Of a stretch of 64,000 nucleotides of DNA, positions 43,978 to 53,299 are shown piece by piece. Both the position numbers and the translations under genes were made by a program. Source of the stretch: Modicisalibacter sp049808615 (GTDB lineage: Bacteria > Pseudomonadota > Gammaproteobacteria > Pseudomonadales > Halomonadaceae); the NCBI RefSeq assembly GCF_049808615.1, contig NZ_JBNCAN010000012.1, positions 52,695 to 116,694 on the forward strand. The letters run 5' to 3'. How positions within the stretch are numbered: the stretch's first letter is position 1; the number at the start of each line of letters is the position of its first letter. The notes under the pieces are model-generated. The model was given only the letters and a program-made list of their open reading frames with translations, was not told the DNA's origin and searched no databases.

Positions 43978-44349
43978 TCAACTACGCGGCTCTGCCCGGG
44001 TGACGATCCATAACCCTACCAGGGCGAGGAATGGAATCAGCAGGCTGCGCAGCAATAGCGAATCAAGAGTAAAGGTAATCACGGACATCGACAGTAACAG
44101 CATAGCAGCCGCCAGACACTTGGCCTGGCGTGAAATGGCACGCTCATTCTCCCAGGCGGCGATAGGCGGGCCGAAGCGCGGATGTCGGCGAATCCAGCCA
44201 GCGAAACGCGGCGAGCCCTTCGATGCCAGCCATAGCGCCAGCAGCATGAAAACCGTCGTGGGCATCAGCGGCAGAAACGCCCCGACGATGCCCAGACCGA
44301 AGCTGACACCCGCCAGACTTGTATAGAGCGTGCGCTGCAGCTTCGACAT
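43978..44349 (-). CDS. ybaN: DUF454 inner-membrane protein YbaN
   Basis: A 123-residue protein with the DUF454 pattern: GLGIVGAFLPLMPTTVFMLLA near residue 20 and FAGWIRRHPRFGPPIAAWENE-RAI near 50, followed by two transmembrane segments. Function unknown. GGAGG precedes the ATG. It stands between pepN and yajQ on the same strand. Confidence 0.9.
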   Translation of the reverse strand: MSKLQRTLYTSLAGVSFGLGIVGAFLPLMPTTVFMLLALWLASKGSPRFAGWIRRHPRFGPPIAAWENERAISRQAKCLAAAMLLLSMSVITFTLDSLLLRSLLIPFLALVGLWIVTRAEPRS

Positions 44350-44406
44350 CGCAGCCTCCGAACGGCGTGGAGTTGCTATTACCGAATAGACCTTCGACGG
44401 ATCCCT

Positions 44407-44892
44407 TCAGTCGCGGAAATTGTTGAACTGCAAAGGCATATCGATGGATTCATCGTTTTTCAACAGCATCATGGCCTCTTGCAGATCGTCGCGCTTCTTG
44501 CCGGTAACTCGCACCTTATCTCCTTGGATCTGCGCCTGCACCTTGGGCTTGGCATCCTTGATCGTTTTGACGATCTTCTTGGCCAGTGGCTGATCGATGC
44601 CCTGACGCAGCACTATCTGTTGGCGAGCACGCACGCCGCTGCTATCCGCATCCTTTTCCTCTAAACAGCTCACATCGATGCCTCGAGCGATCAGGCGTCC
44701 CTTGAGGATATCGATCATCTGGCGCAACTGGAAATCCGCATCCGCTTCCAGGTTTACACTCTCACCTTCCTCGGTGAAGCTGGCAGTAACACCGCGAAAG
44801 TCGAAGCGGGTGCCAAGTTCACGATTGGCCTGGTCCACGGCATTGGTCACTTCGTGCTTATCGAGTTCCGAGACGATATCGAAAGAAGGCAT
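44407..44892 (-). CDS. yajQ: YajQ family nucleotide-binding protein
   Basis: A 161-residue UPF0234 protein beginning MPSFDIVSELDKHEVTNAVD and ending in PLQFNNFRD, both highly conserved. Members bind GTP, ATP or cyclic-di-GMP; in Xanthomonas a YajQ protein is a cyclic-di-GMP effector. Length and ends are complete. Confidence 0.97.
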   Translation of the reverse strand: MPSFDIVSELDKHEVTNAVDQANRELGTRFDFRGVTASFTEEGESVNLEADADFQLRQMIDILKGRLIARGIDVSCLEEKDADSSGVRARQQIVLRQGIDQPLAKKIVKTIKDAKPKVQAQIQGDKVRVTGKKRDDLQEAMMLLKNDESIDMPLQFNNFRD

Positions 44893-44954
44893 CCATTCTA
44901 CTCCGTACTATGCAGTTAAAGCCTCTATGCTAGCCCAAGCCGCTACCCGACGCA

Positions 44955-45464
44955 TCACGGAACAGCCCCCAGAGGAATGCCGGAACCCGCCGGATCGGCT
45001 ACTTGTAGCTGCTTATCCATCTGCCAGGCGGCACAGCCATCGCTGTAATAATCGTCCAGCCAGCGGCGCGGTAGAAAGCCCATTCTCCGGTAAAGCCCCA
45101 TCGCTGCGCGATTGTCGGCACGCACCTCGAGAACCAGTTTGTGCATTCCACGCTCACGAGCCTCCTTTTCGAGCCGTTCGACAAGCCCTCGACCGATACC
45201 GCTTCCCCGCGCCGAAGAATGAACGCAGAAGGAGTAGAGTCGAGCGCTGCGGCTGTTGCGCCGGAAGAGCAGCGTACCGTAGCCGATCGGCGTTTCATGC
45301 TCATCGACAGCAACCCAGGTAACGGCATGGGCACGGGTGAGCAGGTGCGCCAGTTGACGACGGCTGAAACGATCCCAGTCGAAACAGGCGACCTCCAGAT
45401 GGCAAAGCGCATCGAGATCATCGGAACGGGCCGGGCGCAGCAATGGCAACACGATGGAACTCAT
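44955..45464 (-). CDS. GNAT N-acetyltransferase, RimI-like, paired with a RimK-type ligase
   Basis: A 169-residue GNAT protein. Acetyl-CoA binding lies in VHSSARGSGIGRGLV (about 81-95), the family motif A, and LEVRADNRAAMGLYRRMGF is the conserved RimI-like segment. The start LRPARSDDLDALCHLEVACF resembles the N-terminal half of bifunctional GNAT/peptidase-C39 proteins, but here the chain stops soon after the GNAT domain. It is divergent (211 bp) from a RimK/RLAN ligase, its usual partner. The acetylated substrate is unknown. Confidence 0.88.
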   Translation of the reverse strand: MSSIVLPLLRPARSDDLDALCHLEVACFDWDRFSRRQLAHLLTRAHAVTWVAVDEHETPIGYGTLLFRRNSRSARLYSFCVHSSARGSGIGRGLVERLEKEARERGMHKLVLEVRADNRAAMGLYRRMGFLPRRWLDDYYSDGCAAWQMDKQLQVADPAGSGIPLGAVP

Positions 45465-45675
45465 CTTTTGGCTGACGGGTTGAGGACGGCATTGTGGGGG
45501 GTGTTTCGGGGTTTGTCATCACTTTGATCCACAGCGCGATTCCTTTGCGCCGGCGTATTGAACCTGACCCGGACCCGGTGCATTCTAGCGCCGTTCACGG
45601 GTCATTTCGGCCCTTTTTATCGGCTCTTTTTATCAGCTTTTTTTCAATTCTTTCTTCCAGGCAGGATATTGACCC

Positions 45676-47160
45676 ATGTCGCCACTGCGCATCGTCGTCG
45701 ACCGTGTTTCCGACTGGCGCCCCTATTTCCCCACCGATGATCTGATCACCGCTGGCGAGTATCTGGCCCAGGAGGCCAGCAACCCCCAGGACAGCACCAT
45801 CCATGTCATCAACCTGTGCGGTGGACTCGACTATCTCGACACTGGCTATTACGTCTCGCTACTGGCCCAGGCCCGCGGGCAGCGCGTGCTACCCACGGTC
45901 GAGACCCTCAACCAGCTATCGCGCAAGGCGCTGGTGGATCTGCAACTCGAATCCCTGGCACCCTTGATGGACGAACTGGCACGACGCGGCACTCTGGAAG
46001 GCGATGCCTTTCACCTGCGACTGATGTTCGGTGAATGTCTTCAACCGGGGCTCGGCAAGCTGGCTCGCCGATTGTTCGATCGACTGCCTTGCCCGCTGCT
46101 GGAAGCACGCTTTCAGCGTCGTCAGGGGCTTTGGCGTCTGACCCGGCTCAAGCCCCTATCGCTCTCATCGCTGAGTGCCGCAGAACAGGATCTGTTCGCT
46201 CAGGCGCTGAACCGTCACTCTCGCCGGGTATGGCGTACCCCTAAGGCGCGGCGTCGCTATCGTTACGACCTGGCGGTCCTGATCGACCCCAGGGAGGCAT
46301 TGCCCCCCAGCAACAAGAGCGCACTCAAGCAATTCATCCGCGCTGGACGCCGGCTGGGTATCGATGTCTCGTTGATCACCAAGCGTGATGAGAGCCGGCT
46401 GGCCGAGTTCGATGCGCTGTTCATTCGAGAGACCACGTCTCTCGATCATCACACCTATCGCATGGCCCGGCGCGCCGAGCATGAGGGCCTGGTGGTGATC
46501 GACGATCCACGCTCGATTTTGCGCTGCACCAATAAAGTCTATCTGCACGAATTGCTCGGCACTAAGGGTGTGCCCACACCGGGCGGGATGCTGCTGCATC
46601 GCGATGATCTCAAGCGTCTACCCGAGAAGGCTGCGGGACTGCAGTTTCCGATGGTGCTCAAGGTCCCGGACGGCGCTTTCTCTCGCGGCGTAGTGAAAAT
46701 CCAGTCCGCCGATCAGCTCCAGCAGGAAGCCAGCCACTTGTTCGAGTCCTCCGCCCTGCTGTTGCTGCAGGAGTGGCTACCCACGGAATTCGATTGGCGC
46801 ATCGGCGTACTCGACGGCAAGGTATTGTTCGCCAGCCGCTATTACATGGCTCGCGGGCATTGGCAAATCTACGATCACTCCCGAGGCAAGACCCGTAGTG
46901 GCGGTTTCACGACCCATGATCCCAAAGAGGCGCCCAAGGCCGTGGTCAAGGCAGCGCTCAAGGCTACCCGGCTGATCGGTGATGGCCTCTATGGCGTGGA
47001 TCTCAAGCAAATCGGCGATCGGGTGGTGGTCATCGAGGTCAACGACAATCCCAACCTGGATGCGGGGATAGAAGACGTGGTTTTAGGCCAAAACCTGTAC
47101 ACCAAGGTCATGGAGGTGTTTCTGGCGCGGATGGAGGCCAGGCGGCAGCAGGCTAGCTAG
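45676..47160 (+). CDS. RimK-like ATP-grasp ligase with N-terminal RLAN domain
   Basis: A 494-residue protein: the N-terminal part (about 1-190, including LDYLDTGYYVSLLAQARGQR-VLP) matches the RLAN domain, and the C-terminal part is an ATP-grasp ligase with IRETTSLDHHTYRMARRAE, LKVPDGAFSRGVVK and the Mg2+-binding VIEVNDNPNLDAGIED. RimK itself adds glutamates to ribosomal protein S6, but this longer RLAN type belongs to a separate group predicted to make or modify peptides. AGGA precedes the ATG. A divergent GNAT supports a two-enzyme modification system. Confidence 0.9.
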   Translation: MSPLRIVVDRVSDWRPYFPTDDLITAGEYLAQEASNPQDSTIHVINLCGGLDYLDTGYYVSLLAQARGQRVLPTVETLNQLSRKALVDLQLESLAPLMDELARRGTLEGDAFHLRLMFGECLQPGLGKLARRLFDRLPCPLLEARFQRRQGLWRLTRLKPLSLSSLSAAEQDLFAQALNRHSRRVWRTPKARRRYRYDLAVLIDPREALPPSNKSALKQFIRAGRRLGIDVSLITKRDESRLAEFDALFIRETTSLDHHTYRMARRAEHEGLVVIDDPRSILRCTNKVYLHELLGTKGVPTPGGMLLHRDDLKRLPEKAAGLQFPMVLKVPDGAFSRGVVKIQSADQLQQEASHLFESSALLLLQEWLPTEFDWRIGVLDGKVLFASRYYMARGHWQIYDHSRGKTRSGGFTTHDPKEAPKAVVKAALKATRLIGDGLYGVDLKQIGDRVVVIEVNDNPNLDAGIEDVVLGQNLYTKVMEVFLARMEARRQQAS

Positions 47161-47201
47161 CAAATCACTGCATGAGGAGTACTGGATCAAATGATGACCG
47201 A

Positions 47202-48038
47202 CTACTGAACGTTCACCTCGTAACCGGTGAACTTGCGCAGATTGATCACCCCTGTATCGAGCATCAGGTATTGCCCCTTGAGCCCGAGCAATGTGCCGGC
47301 GACCACGGGATTCTTATCGAAGTTGTGGGACACCACCTTTGTCGGCGCTTCTAGAACCGGATACTCGAAGCTGACGGGATCGGCCTCGAGGATACGCAGG
47401 AAGTCCTCACCGAAACGCTCGCGCAGGTTGGCGAGCCCACTCGTCAGTGCGTCCAGCAGCCGATCGCGCTCCGCGCGCAGATCAAGTGGCGCGGCTTCAC
47501 CCTTGAGCATGGCGCGCCAATTGGTGCGATCGGCCACCAATTCTTTAAACAGTACCTCGACGAAACCGGATTGTTGACGCGTATCGACCTCCAGAATCGG
47601 CAGCGCCTGGATTGCCCCCTGATCCAGCCAGCGGGTCGGCATTTGTGTCTTGCGGGTAATCCCCACCTTGAGCCCCGATGAATTGGCCAGGTAAATCACA
47701 TGAGGCTGGAAGCAGTGGCGCTCTCCCCACTCCGGCTCACGGCAGGTGCCGGCAAAATAGTGACACAGTTCCGGCTTGACGATACAGGTATCGCATTGCG
47801 CCAGGCGCTTGAAGCAGGGGTAGCAATAGCCCTGAGCAAAGCTCTTGCGGGTAGGACGGCCGCAATGGGTGCAGGCAATGGCCCCGGTATGCCTCAAATG
47901 CAGCACCTGGCCCAGGCGTGTATTGAGATCGAGACGATGCTCGCCGGCCCGAAGCGTATATTGCGCTGGCCGACCGCTTCCTCCAGGTTCGATGACCATC
48001 TTGCTCAAACAGCCACTCAACGTAATCAATTCACCCAC
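47202..48038 (-). CDS. DUF2797 zinc-binding protein
   Basis: A 278-residue protein with a Cys-rich centre: CTHCG, CYPCF, CDTC and further Cys/His (about residues 56-100) form one or more zinc sites. Following this, VIYLANSSGLKVGITRKT resembles the start of a GIY-YIG nuclease domain, which I recall for DUF2797. The C-terminal part is unassigned. It converges on the RimK gene 41 bp away; its ATG overlaps the yeaC 3' end by 13 bp, so yeaC and this gene are coupled. Confidence 0.82.
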   Translation of the reverse strand: MGELITLSGCLSKMVIEPGGSGRPAQYTLRAGEHRLDLNTRLGQVLHLRHTGAIACTHCGRPTRKSFAQGYCYPCFKRLAQCDTCIVKPELCHYFAGTCREPEWGERHCFQPHVIYLANSSGLKVGITRKTQMPTRWLDQGAIQALPILEVDTRQQSGFVEVLFKELVADRTNWRAMLKGEAAPLDLRAERDRLLDALTSGLANLRERFGEDFLRILEADPVSFEYPVLEAPTKVVSHNFDKNPVVAGTLLGLKGQYLMLDTGVINLRKFTGYEVNVQ

Positions 48039-48286
48039 GTGATGCTGTCCTCACCATCGTTCGTGTCGCTGCCACAGCCGTTACTGCCGAGATATCCTAC
48101 CCGCTCGCTTTCGGGCACCTTGTGCTCGATTTCATAGCGCATCACCGCCTCGAGGCACAACTCGGTCTGCTCAGGAGTGAGGAGACGCCCATCGGGCCAT
48201 TTACGCAGGGACACCGCCTGTTTGAGACTTTCGTAGATGGCTGGCGTCATATGTTGAATCATGCGCTCGAAGGTCATGTCGCTCAT
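48026..48286 (-). CDS. yeaC: YeaC family protein (DUF1315)
   Basis: An 86-residue protein with the YeaC core: MIQHMTPAIYESLKQAVSL-RKWPDGRLLTPEQTELCLEAVM, then an acidic tail. The tail is longer than in E. coli. I chose the ATG at 48286 with GGGGAG upstream; 19 more in-frame codons overlap the rhomboid gene. Function unknown. Confidence 0.9.
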   Translation of the reverse strand: MSDMTFERMIQHMTPAIYESLKQAVSLRKWPDGRLLTPEQTELCLEAVMRYEIEHKVPESERVGYLGSNGCGSDTNDGEDSITWVN

Positions 48287-48306
48287 CGTTTGCTCCCCAA
48301 GAATTG

Positions 48307-49155
48307 TCATGAAATACGGCGGGCACGACTGCTGGCCAGCCATCCCATTATCAGGCCGCTTATGAGCCCTCCCAGATGGGCTTCATTGGCAACGTTGCCG
48401 AAGCCAATGGGCTCGGCAAAATCGGTCATGGTAAAGACCATCCAGCCGAGCATGAACACCACCAGCATCTGCGGCACGAAGAAGCCGCTTTTCGGCACCC
48501 GCCAAGCCATCAACCAGACATAGCCAAGCAGCGCATAGTCCACCCCGGACATGCCACCGAACAGAACCGTGCCGGTAGCGTACTGGGCCAGATTGGACAC
48601 CAGGGCGCTGATGATCACCACGCCTAGTAGCCGCAGTGGCCCTTGCAGCGCCTCGATCTGACGCCCGAAGTACCAAAGCCAGAGCATGTTGAAGATCAGA
48701 TGCGTCCAACCGAAGTGCAGAAATGCCGGTGATATCAAGCGCCAGAGCTGACCCGTCACCAGCGTATCACCCAACGTGCCGACGCTAAGCTGGTTCCCCA
48801 CTATGCCAAGGGGAGTGATGGTCATGGCGGCGATCACAAGATCGCCGAAAATGGCCATCAACCCGAATACCGCCATGCACAGCAGAATCAGTCCCGCTGC
48901 CAGCGGCGCTTCGGCCAGCAATCCATGGCGCCAGCCCTGCGGAGTACGGCGCTGCTCCGCGTTCAGTTCCAATGATTCACCATGCTTCCAACGCTCGATC
49001 AGCGCCATCAGATCCTCTTGCTGACGAGGATCGGCAAGCCACAGGACTTGAGCATCCTCCTCTTCAGTCACGCGATGGCCGATACGCTGTGCCCAGAGCG
49101 CCTGACGCAGTGCCCGGGTATCAGTGTCCCTCGGCAACATCAGCACCTTGTGCAT
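48307..49155 (-). CDS. glpG: Rhomboid intramembrane serine protease (GlpG-like)
   Basis: A 282-residue GlpG-type rhomboid with an N-terminal cytoplasmic domain (about 1-80) and six transmembrane segments. The catalytic Ser203 is in GGMSGVDYALLG and His260 in NEAHLGGLISG; Asn156 in HLIFNMLWLWYFG completes the oxyanion hole. I chose the ATG at 49155 (MHKVLMLPRD); a 40-codon extension overlaps a terminator hairpin and is unlikely. The symbol rests on overall similarity; the genes next to it are not glpE or glpR. Confidence 0.92.
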   Translation of the reverse strand: MHKVLMLPRDTDTRALRQALWAQRIGHRVTEEEDAQVLWLADPRQQEDLMALIERWKHGESLELNAEQRRTPQGWRHGLLAEAPLAAGLILLCMAVFGLMAIFGDLVIAAMTITPLGIVGNQLSVGTLGDTLVTGQLWRLISPAFLHFGWTHLIFNMLWLWYFGRQIEALQGPLRLLGVVIISALVSNLAQYATGTVLFGGMSGVDYALLGYVWLMAWRVPKSGFFVPQMLVVFMLGWMVFTMTDFAEPIGFGNVANEAHLGGLISGLIMGWLASSRARRIS

Positions 49156-49225
49156 CGATTTGCCCTCATCCAGTCGGTATCGGGACGTTACACCCAACAA
49201 TGATATGCAGCGACCAGTATCCCAT

Positions 49226-49258
49226 AAAAGAAAAGTCCGGCGGAGGGGGCCGCCGGAC
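49226..49258 (-). terminator. Rho-independent terminator after the metallophosphatase gene
   Basis: The 9-bp arms GTCCGGCGG/CCGCCGGAC with a 6-nt loop are followed on the minus strand by TTTTCTTTTA. It lies 100 bp beyond the 49359 stop and 71 bp before the rhomboid start. Confidence 0.9.
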
Positions 49259-49358
49259 AACGAGCAAGGGATCATTCAAGGGAACACTTACTCTGAGGAT
49301 ATTTGACGCTAAAAGTTTCCGACAGAATCAAAAAATTGAGTAATGAATTGTAAGCACC

Positions 49359-50357
49359 CTAATCCAAGTCGATTTCCCAGGGCCTGGGTCTTGTCTGCTC
49401 ATCTCGCGGCACTCGCACCCAGACAAACTTATCGGCACTCAATACCTGCTCACCGTCCCAACGATAGGCCACCAGACGTCCATACTTGACGGCGCTGTAA
49501 TCCACACAGGCGATGTTGGGCGTCGGTAATGCCGGCACCCCCTCACACCAGTAATGTCCGATAAAAAGGGGCGGTTCACTGGGCCCATAGTAGGAAAGAC
49601 GTGCCTGCTCCCGCTCGGAAAGCGGACGCTCCTCGAGATCGTCGGGCAGGTTGTCGGGCTGGAAGATGACATCACCATAGGTGCGCGGTGTCTGCGCCCA
49701 GAAGTGAGCGCGAAAGGTGCGCCGGGTGAAGCCGTCGCCGGAATGAATCTTGACGCCTTCAGGTAAGGGAATGTGGGTTCCTCGAGTCAGCCGCTCCAGC
49801 ACCTGATAGGCGAAGCTGTCGGGAATCACCGAGTCATCGAGGAACGCTTCATCGATACGCGCGTCGGGATAGTGAGACAAGAACTGGTTGATGAGGGGGG
49901 CGTCCCAGCAAGCATGAACTACTCTCATGCCATCAAGCTCGAGTAGCAAGGGAATCTCCATGAACCAGGCCAGGGTATCCTCCCATTCTGCAGGATGATC
50001 CCGATACTGCTCGAGGGTTTCCTGAATGACCCGATTATGCCGGGGGGTATGCTCACGCAGCCATTCACAACCCAGCCCTGGCGGGCAACGGCGGCTATAG
50101 GCCAATGCATTGATCTCATGGTTGCCCATGACGATGAATGCCTCCCCTGCCTCGACCATGCTTCGAACGATGGATACCGCCAAACGAATACGGGGTCCAC
50201 GATCGATGAGGTCTCCCAGAAAGATGGCCTTGCGCCGTGGGTGACGATAAATCCCGCCCTGCTGATGGTAACCCAGCTTTTCGAGCAGCGCCGCCAAGGT
50301 CGCACCGCAGCCGTGCACGTCACCGATCAGATCATAACCTTCTACTTTGTCGATCAT
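49359..50357 (-). CDS. Metallophosphoesterase (PrpE/ApaH-like)
   Basis: A 332-residue calcineurin-type phosphatase. The metal-binding motifs are GDVHG (12-16, Asp13 and His15), GDLIDRG (48-54) and GNHE (78-81), with further His in VVHACWD and IGHYWCEG. The size suits the PrpE/ApaH-like group acting on dinucleoside polyphosphates, or a protein phosphatase; the substrate is uncertain. Its ATG lies 7 bp after the nadK stop, so the two are probably co-expressed, which hints at a nucleotide substrate. Confidence 0.88.
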   Translation of the reverse strand: MIDKVEGYDLIGDVHGCGATLAALLEKLGYHQQGGIYRHPRRKAIFLGDLIDRGPRIRLAVSIVRSMVEAGEAFIVMGNHEINALAYSRRCPPGLGCEWLREHTPRHNRVIQETLEQYRDHPAEWEDTLAWFMEIPLLLELDGMRVVHACWDAPLINQFLSHYPDARIDEAFLDDSVIPDSFAYQVLERLTRGTHIPLPEGVKIHSGDGFTRRTFRAHFWAQTPRTYGDVIFQPDNLPDDLEERPLSEREQARLSYYGPSEPPLFIGHYWCEGVPALPTPNIACVDYSAVKYGRLVAYRWDGEQVLSADKFVWVRVPRDEQTRPRPWEIDLD

Positions 50358-50364
50358 GGGCGTA

Positions 50365-51246
50365 TCACTCTCCGAGCCGGCTACTCCAGCCCAGTTTGCT
50401 GCGACAGATTTCGAAATAGTTGTGCCCTCGCGGATGAATCAATTTGAGTTTATGCGGTTTGCGCCGTACATGGACGATGTCTCCCGGAGTCGATACCACC
50501 TGGGTCTGACCATCACAGCTGACGTGCGGGTAGGTTTCGTTGGTCTCGCCGATATGCACCATGATCTCGCTGGCCGCGTCGACGACGATGGGCCGGCTCG
50601 ACAAGGTATGCGGGAACATCGGTACCAGGGTGATGGCATCGAGCTTAGGATGAACGATCGGCCCGCCCCCGGACAGGGCATAGGCGGTCGAGCCCGTCGG
50701 GGTGGCAATGATCAAGCCATCGGAACGCTGGCTATAGACAAGCTGGCCATCTACGAACAGCTCGAATTCGATCATCCGTACCGCCTTGCCGGGATGGATC
50801 ACCACATCGTTTAGGCTCTCGCCGATACCCACCAGAGTCTCACCGCGAAAGACCTCGGTATCGAGCAAAAAGCGCTCTTCGATATCGTACTCCCCGGCCA
50901 GTACCTCGCCCACGCGCTCTTCCACCTCATCCGGCGAAATATCGGTCAGAAAGCCTAGGCGTCCTCGATTGATCCCGAGTACCGGCGTTCCGCTTCTACA
51001 CAGGGCTCGGCCCGCCCCCAGCATGCTGCCATCCCCTCCTACCACGATCACTAGATCGCAGATATCGCCCAGCAGGCGTCTGCTAGCTTCCTGCTGCCCA
51101 TGATCGAGCAGCACCGTGGCGGTGCGCTCCTCGATAATGACGTGATAGTGTCCAGCGTTGAGAAAACGGATCAAGCGTTTGAGCGTTTCGACCACGTTGG
51201 CACTACCGAGGCGCCCGATCAGGCCGATGTTCTTGAAAGATGCCAT
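50365..51246 (-). CDS. nadK: NAD kinase NadK
   Basis: Phosphorylates NAD+ to NADP+ with ATP, 293 residues. The GGDGS motif is at 70-74, GINRGRLGFLTD near 95 and NDVVIHPG near 145; the length equals E. coli NadK (292). I chose the ATG at 51246, giving MASFKNIGLIG; the open frame extends 47 codons further but the sequence there is not conserved. It is the first gene of a two-gene unit with the phosphatase. Confidence 0.97.
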   Translation of the reverse strand: MASFKNIGLIGRLGSANVVETLKRLIRFLNAGHYHVIIEERTATVLLDHGQQEASRRLLGDICDLVIVVGGDGSMLGAGRALCRSGTPVLGINRGRLGFLTDISPDEVEERVGEVLAGEYDIEERFLLDTEVFRGETLVGIGESLNDVVIHPGKAVRMIEFELFVDGQLVYSQRSDGLIIATPTGSTAYALSGGGPIVHPKLDAITLVPMFPHTLSSRPIVVDAASEIMVHIGETNETYPHVSCDGQTQVVSTPGDIVHVRRKPHKLKLIHPRGHNYFEICRSKLGWSSRLGE

Positions 51247-51413
51247 GGGCACTCCGTTACCCCGTCGAAGGCAGCTATTATGCGGGCTGAGTGCAAGACG
51301 GGGCAAACCGAACGCGTTCTGCACAGGTGGATACGAGACGCTTGACAGGCGGTTTGAAAAGCGCGGCTCCATTACGCACACTGCCAACGTATCCTCTTAC
51401 CGGTGCACAGCCG

Positions 51414-52406
51414 ATGTCCTTGCCTCCCATTATCATGCAGGACGCCATGATTGCCGACCTGGCCGGGTTACGGCATCCGCTGGTAAGGGACCTCGCCTGG
51501 CTGCTACATGCACCGGACATGCTGATGACGCCCTTCGCCGGGCGCCCCTCCCTCTTTGAACTGGGACTCGAGGACCCTCAGCGACGCAGTGCCTGGCTGA
51601 ATGCGTTCGAGCAAACACCGCAGGCGATCGAGACCCGGGTAGGGCCGAGCCTCGTCAATCGCTTGGGTCACTATCACGAAAAGCTTTGGCATTTTTTGCT
51701 GGATCACGCCCCGCATACGCAGTTGCTGGCGCACAATCTGACGATACGCGATGCCAAACGCACCCTCGGTGAACTCGATCTGCTCTATCGTCATCGCAGC
51801 GACACGCCACCGGTGCATCTGGAACTGGCCATTAAATACTATCTCGGCTTACCGCAAGGCCCGCAGGCCATGGATAGTCAGGCACGCTGGATCGGTCCGG
51901 GTTGCGCCGACTCATTGGCCATCAAGCGCCAGCACAGCATCGAGCATCAGCTGCCCTTGGCCTCTCGGCCTGAGGCCGCCAAGGTTCTGGCACCGTTCAA
52001 CGCCCCACCGCTCACGCCTCGACTGGCGTTGCTGGGGATCCTGTTTCGCCCCTGGTCGAATGAAGCGCGGCTATCTGCGCCTTGCGAGACTGCTTCCCAG
52101 GCCCTCTTTGGCGAGTGGCTTGCGCTCTCCCGCTGGCCCGATTTCTGTTGGCAACTTGACGACACTCGCGTTATCCGCGGCGCCTTTCTCGACAAGCCGC
52201 ATTGGCTGGCGCCGCCGGCCGACACCGACTTGATCGAGTTGAGCCGTCTAAATCAAGCGCTAGAGCAGCATTTCGCCCGGCGTCGATCGCCCCGGCAGTT
52301 GATACTAAAGCACCCTGACGGCCGCTGGCAGCGCCTCTTCATCGTAGGAGATGACTGGCCGCACAGAATCCCGCTTCCACCAGGACGGTCGGCGTCAGAA
52401 CACTAG
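51414..52406 (+). CDS. DUF1853 family protein
   Basis: A 330-residue protein that fits DUF1853: HPLVRDLAWLLHAPDML near the start, LGHYHEKLWHFLLDHAP near residue 85, LGELDLLYR and VHLELAIKYYLGL. The ExD...ExK arrangement in these last segments recalls PD-(D/E)XK nucleases, although no function is established. I chose the ATG at 51414; the frame is open from 51291, overlapping the nadK promoter. It overlaps the convergent YigM gene by 4 bp at the stops. Confidence 0.82.
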   Translation: MSLPPIIMQDAMIADLAGLRHPLVRDLAWLLHAPDMLMTPFAGRPSLFELGLEDPQRRSAWLNAFEQTPQAIETRVGPSLVNRLGHYHEKLWHFLLDHAPHTQLLAHNLTIRDAKRTLGELDLLYRHRSDTPPVHLELAIKYYLGLPQGPQAMDSQARWIGPGCADSLAIKRQHSIEHQLPLASRPEAAKVLAPFNAPPLTPRLALLGILFRPWSNEARLSAPCETASQALFGEWLALSRWPDFCWQLDDTRVIRGAFLDKPHWLAPPADTDLIELSRLNQALEQHFARRRSPRQLILKHPDGRWQRLFIVGDDWPHRIPLPPGRSASEH

Positions 52407-53290
52407 CATCGGGCAGTGACGTTTGAGCAGCGCTGCTCGCGGCGCCTTACCCACCATTCGTTGATCAGCAAGGACGCGACAATGATCGCACCGCCCAGCG
52501 CCAGACGCAGTATATCCGCGTCCCGGTTCCAGATCAGCAGATTGACCAGCAGTCCCGCCGGAATCAACGCATTGTTCATGATCGCCAAGGCACCAGCATC
52601 GACTCGGGTCGCACCCTTGTTCCACAGAAAATAGCCAAGCCCCGAGGCAGCCAGCCCCAGCCAACCCAGCACCCCCCACTGCACGCCGGTGGTCGGCAAC
52701 TTTTCGGTGGAACCGAAGATGGCGAAGGCGACGATTACCAGTGCCAGCGCGCCGAGATAGAACCAGCCGAACACGCTGCGCTGGGGGATACCCCGTGGTA
52801 GACCCTGGGCAAGATGCCGATAGGCCACCTGACCGATAGCGAAGCACAGGTTGGCGCCCTGAACCACCAGGAAGCCAAGCCAGAAATCGTCGCTGATACC
52901 TTGGTAGCGAATGACCGCCGCCCCCAGCACGGCAACGGCTGCCGTGAGCAGGTAGAATGGCGAAAAACGCTTGATCATGGCGTCGTCAAGCAGGGTTACG
53001 TAGAGCGGCGTGAAGATGGTGAACAGCAACACTTCAGGCACCGACAGCAATAGAAAGGACTGATAAAAGAAGATGTACATCAGCCCCAACTGGACCGCCC
53101 CGATGCACATCATCGCCAGCTTCATACCATTGGAAAGCGCCGAGGGCCGAAGAAATGGCAAGAACAGGAGGCTCGCCAACGCGATACGCACCAGTACCGC
53201 AAAGTAGCTATCGACCTGACCGGCGAGATAGGCGCCGATCAGAGAGAACGAGAAGGCCCATAGGGCCGTGACACCAATCAGGTAGGACAT
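52403..53290 (-). CDS. yigM: EamA-type permease, YigM-like biotin transporter
   Basis: A 295-residue protein with ten transmembrane segments. It is strongly like E. coli YigM as I remember it: LWAFSFSLIGAYLAGQVDSY, FAVLVRIALASLLFLPFLR, TIFTPLYVTLLDD and ASGLGYFLWNKGATRVDAG all have close counterparts. E. coli YigM is reported to take up biotin. The ATG at 53290 is preferred over a TTG six codons earlier. It is head-to-head with the DUF6314 gene. Confidence 0.86.
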   Translation of the reverse strand: MSYLIGVTALWAFSFSLIGAYLAGQVDSYFAVLVRIALASLLFLPFLRPSALSNGMKLAMMCIGAVQLGLMYIFFYQSFLLLSVPEVLLFTIFTPLYVTLLDDAMIKRFSPFYLLTAAVAVLGAAVIRYQGISDDFWLGFLVVQGANLCFAIGQVAYRHLAQGLPRGIPQRSVFGWFYLGALALVIVAFAIFGSTEKLPTTGVQWGVLGWLGLAASGLGYFLWNKGATRVDAGALAIMNNALIPAGLLVNLLIWNRDADILRLALGGAIIVASLLINEWWVRRREQRCSNVTARC

Positions 53291-53299
53291 GAGCGACCC

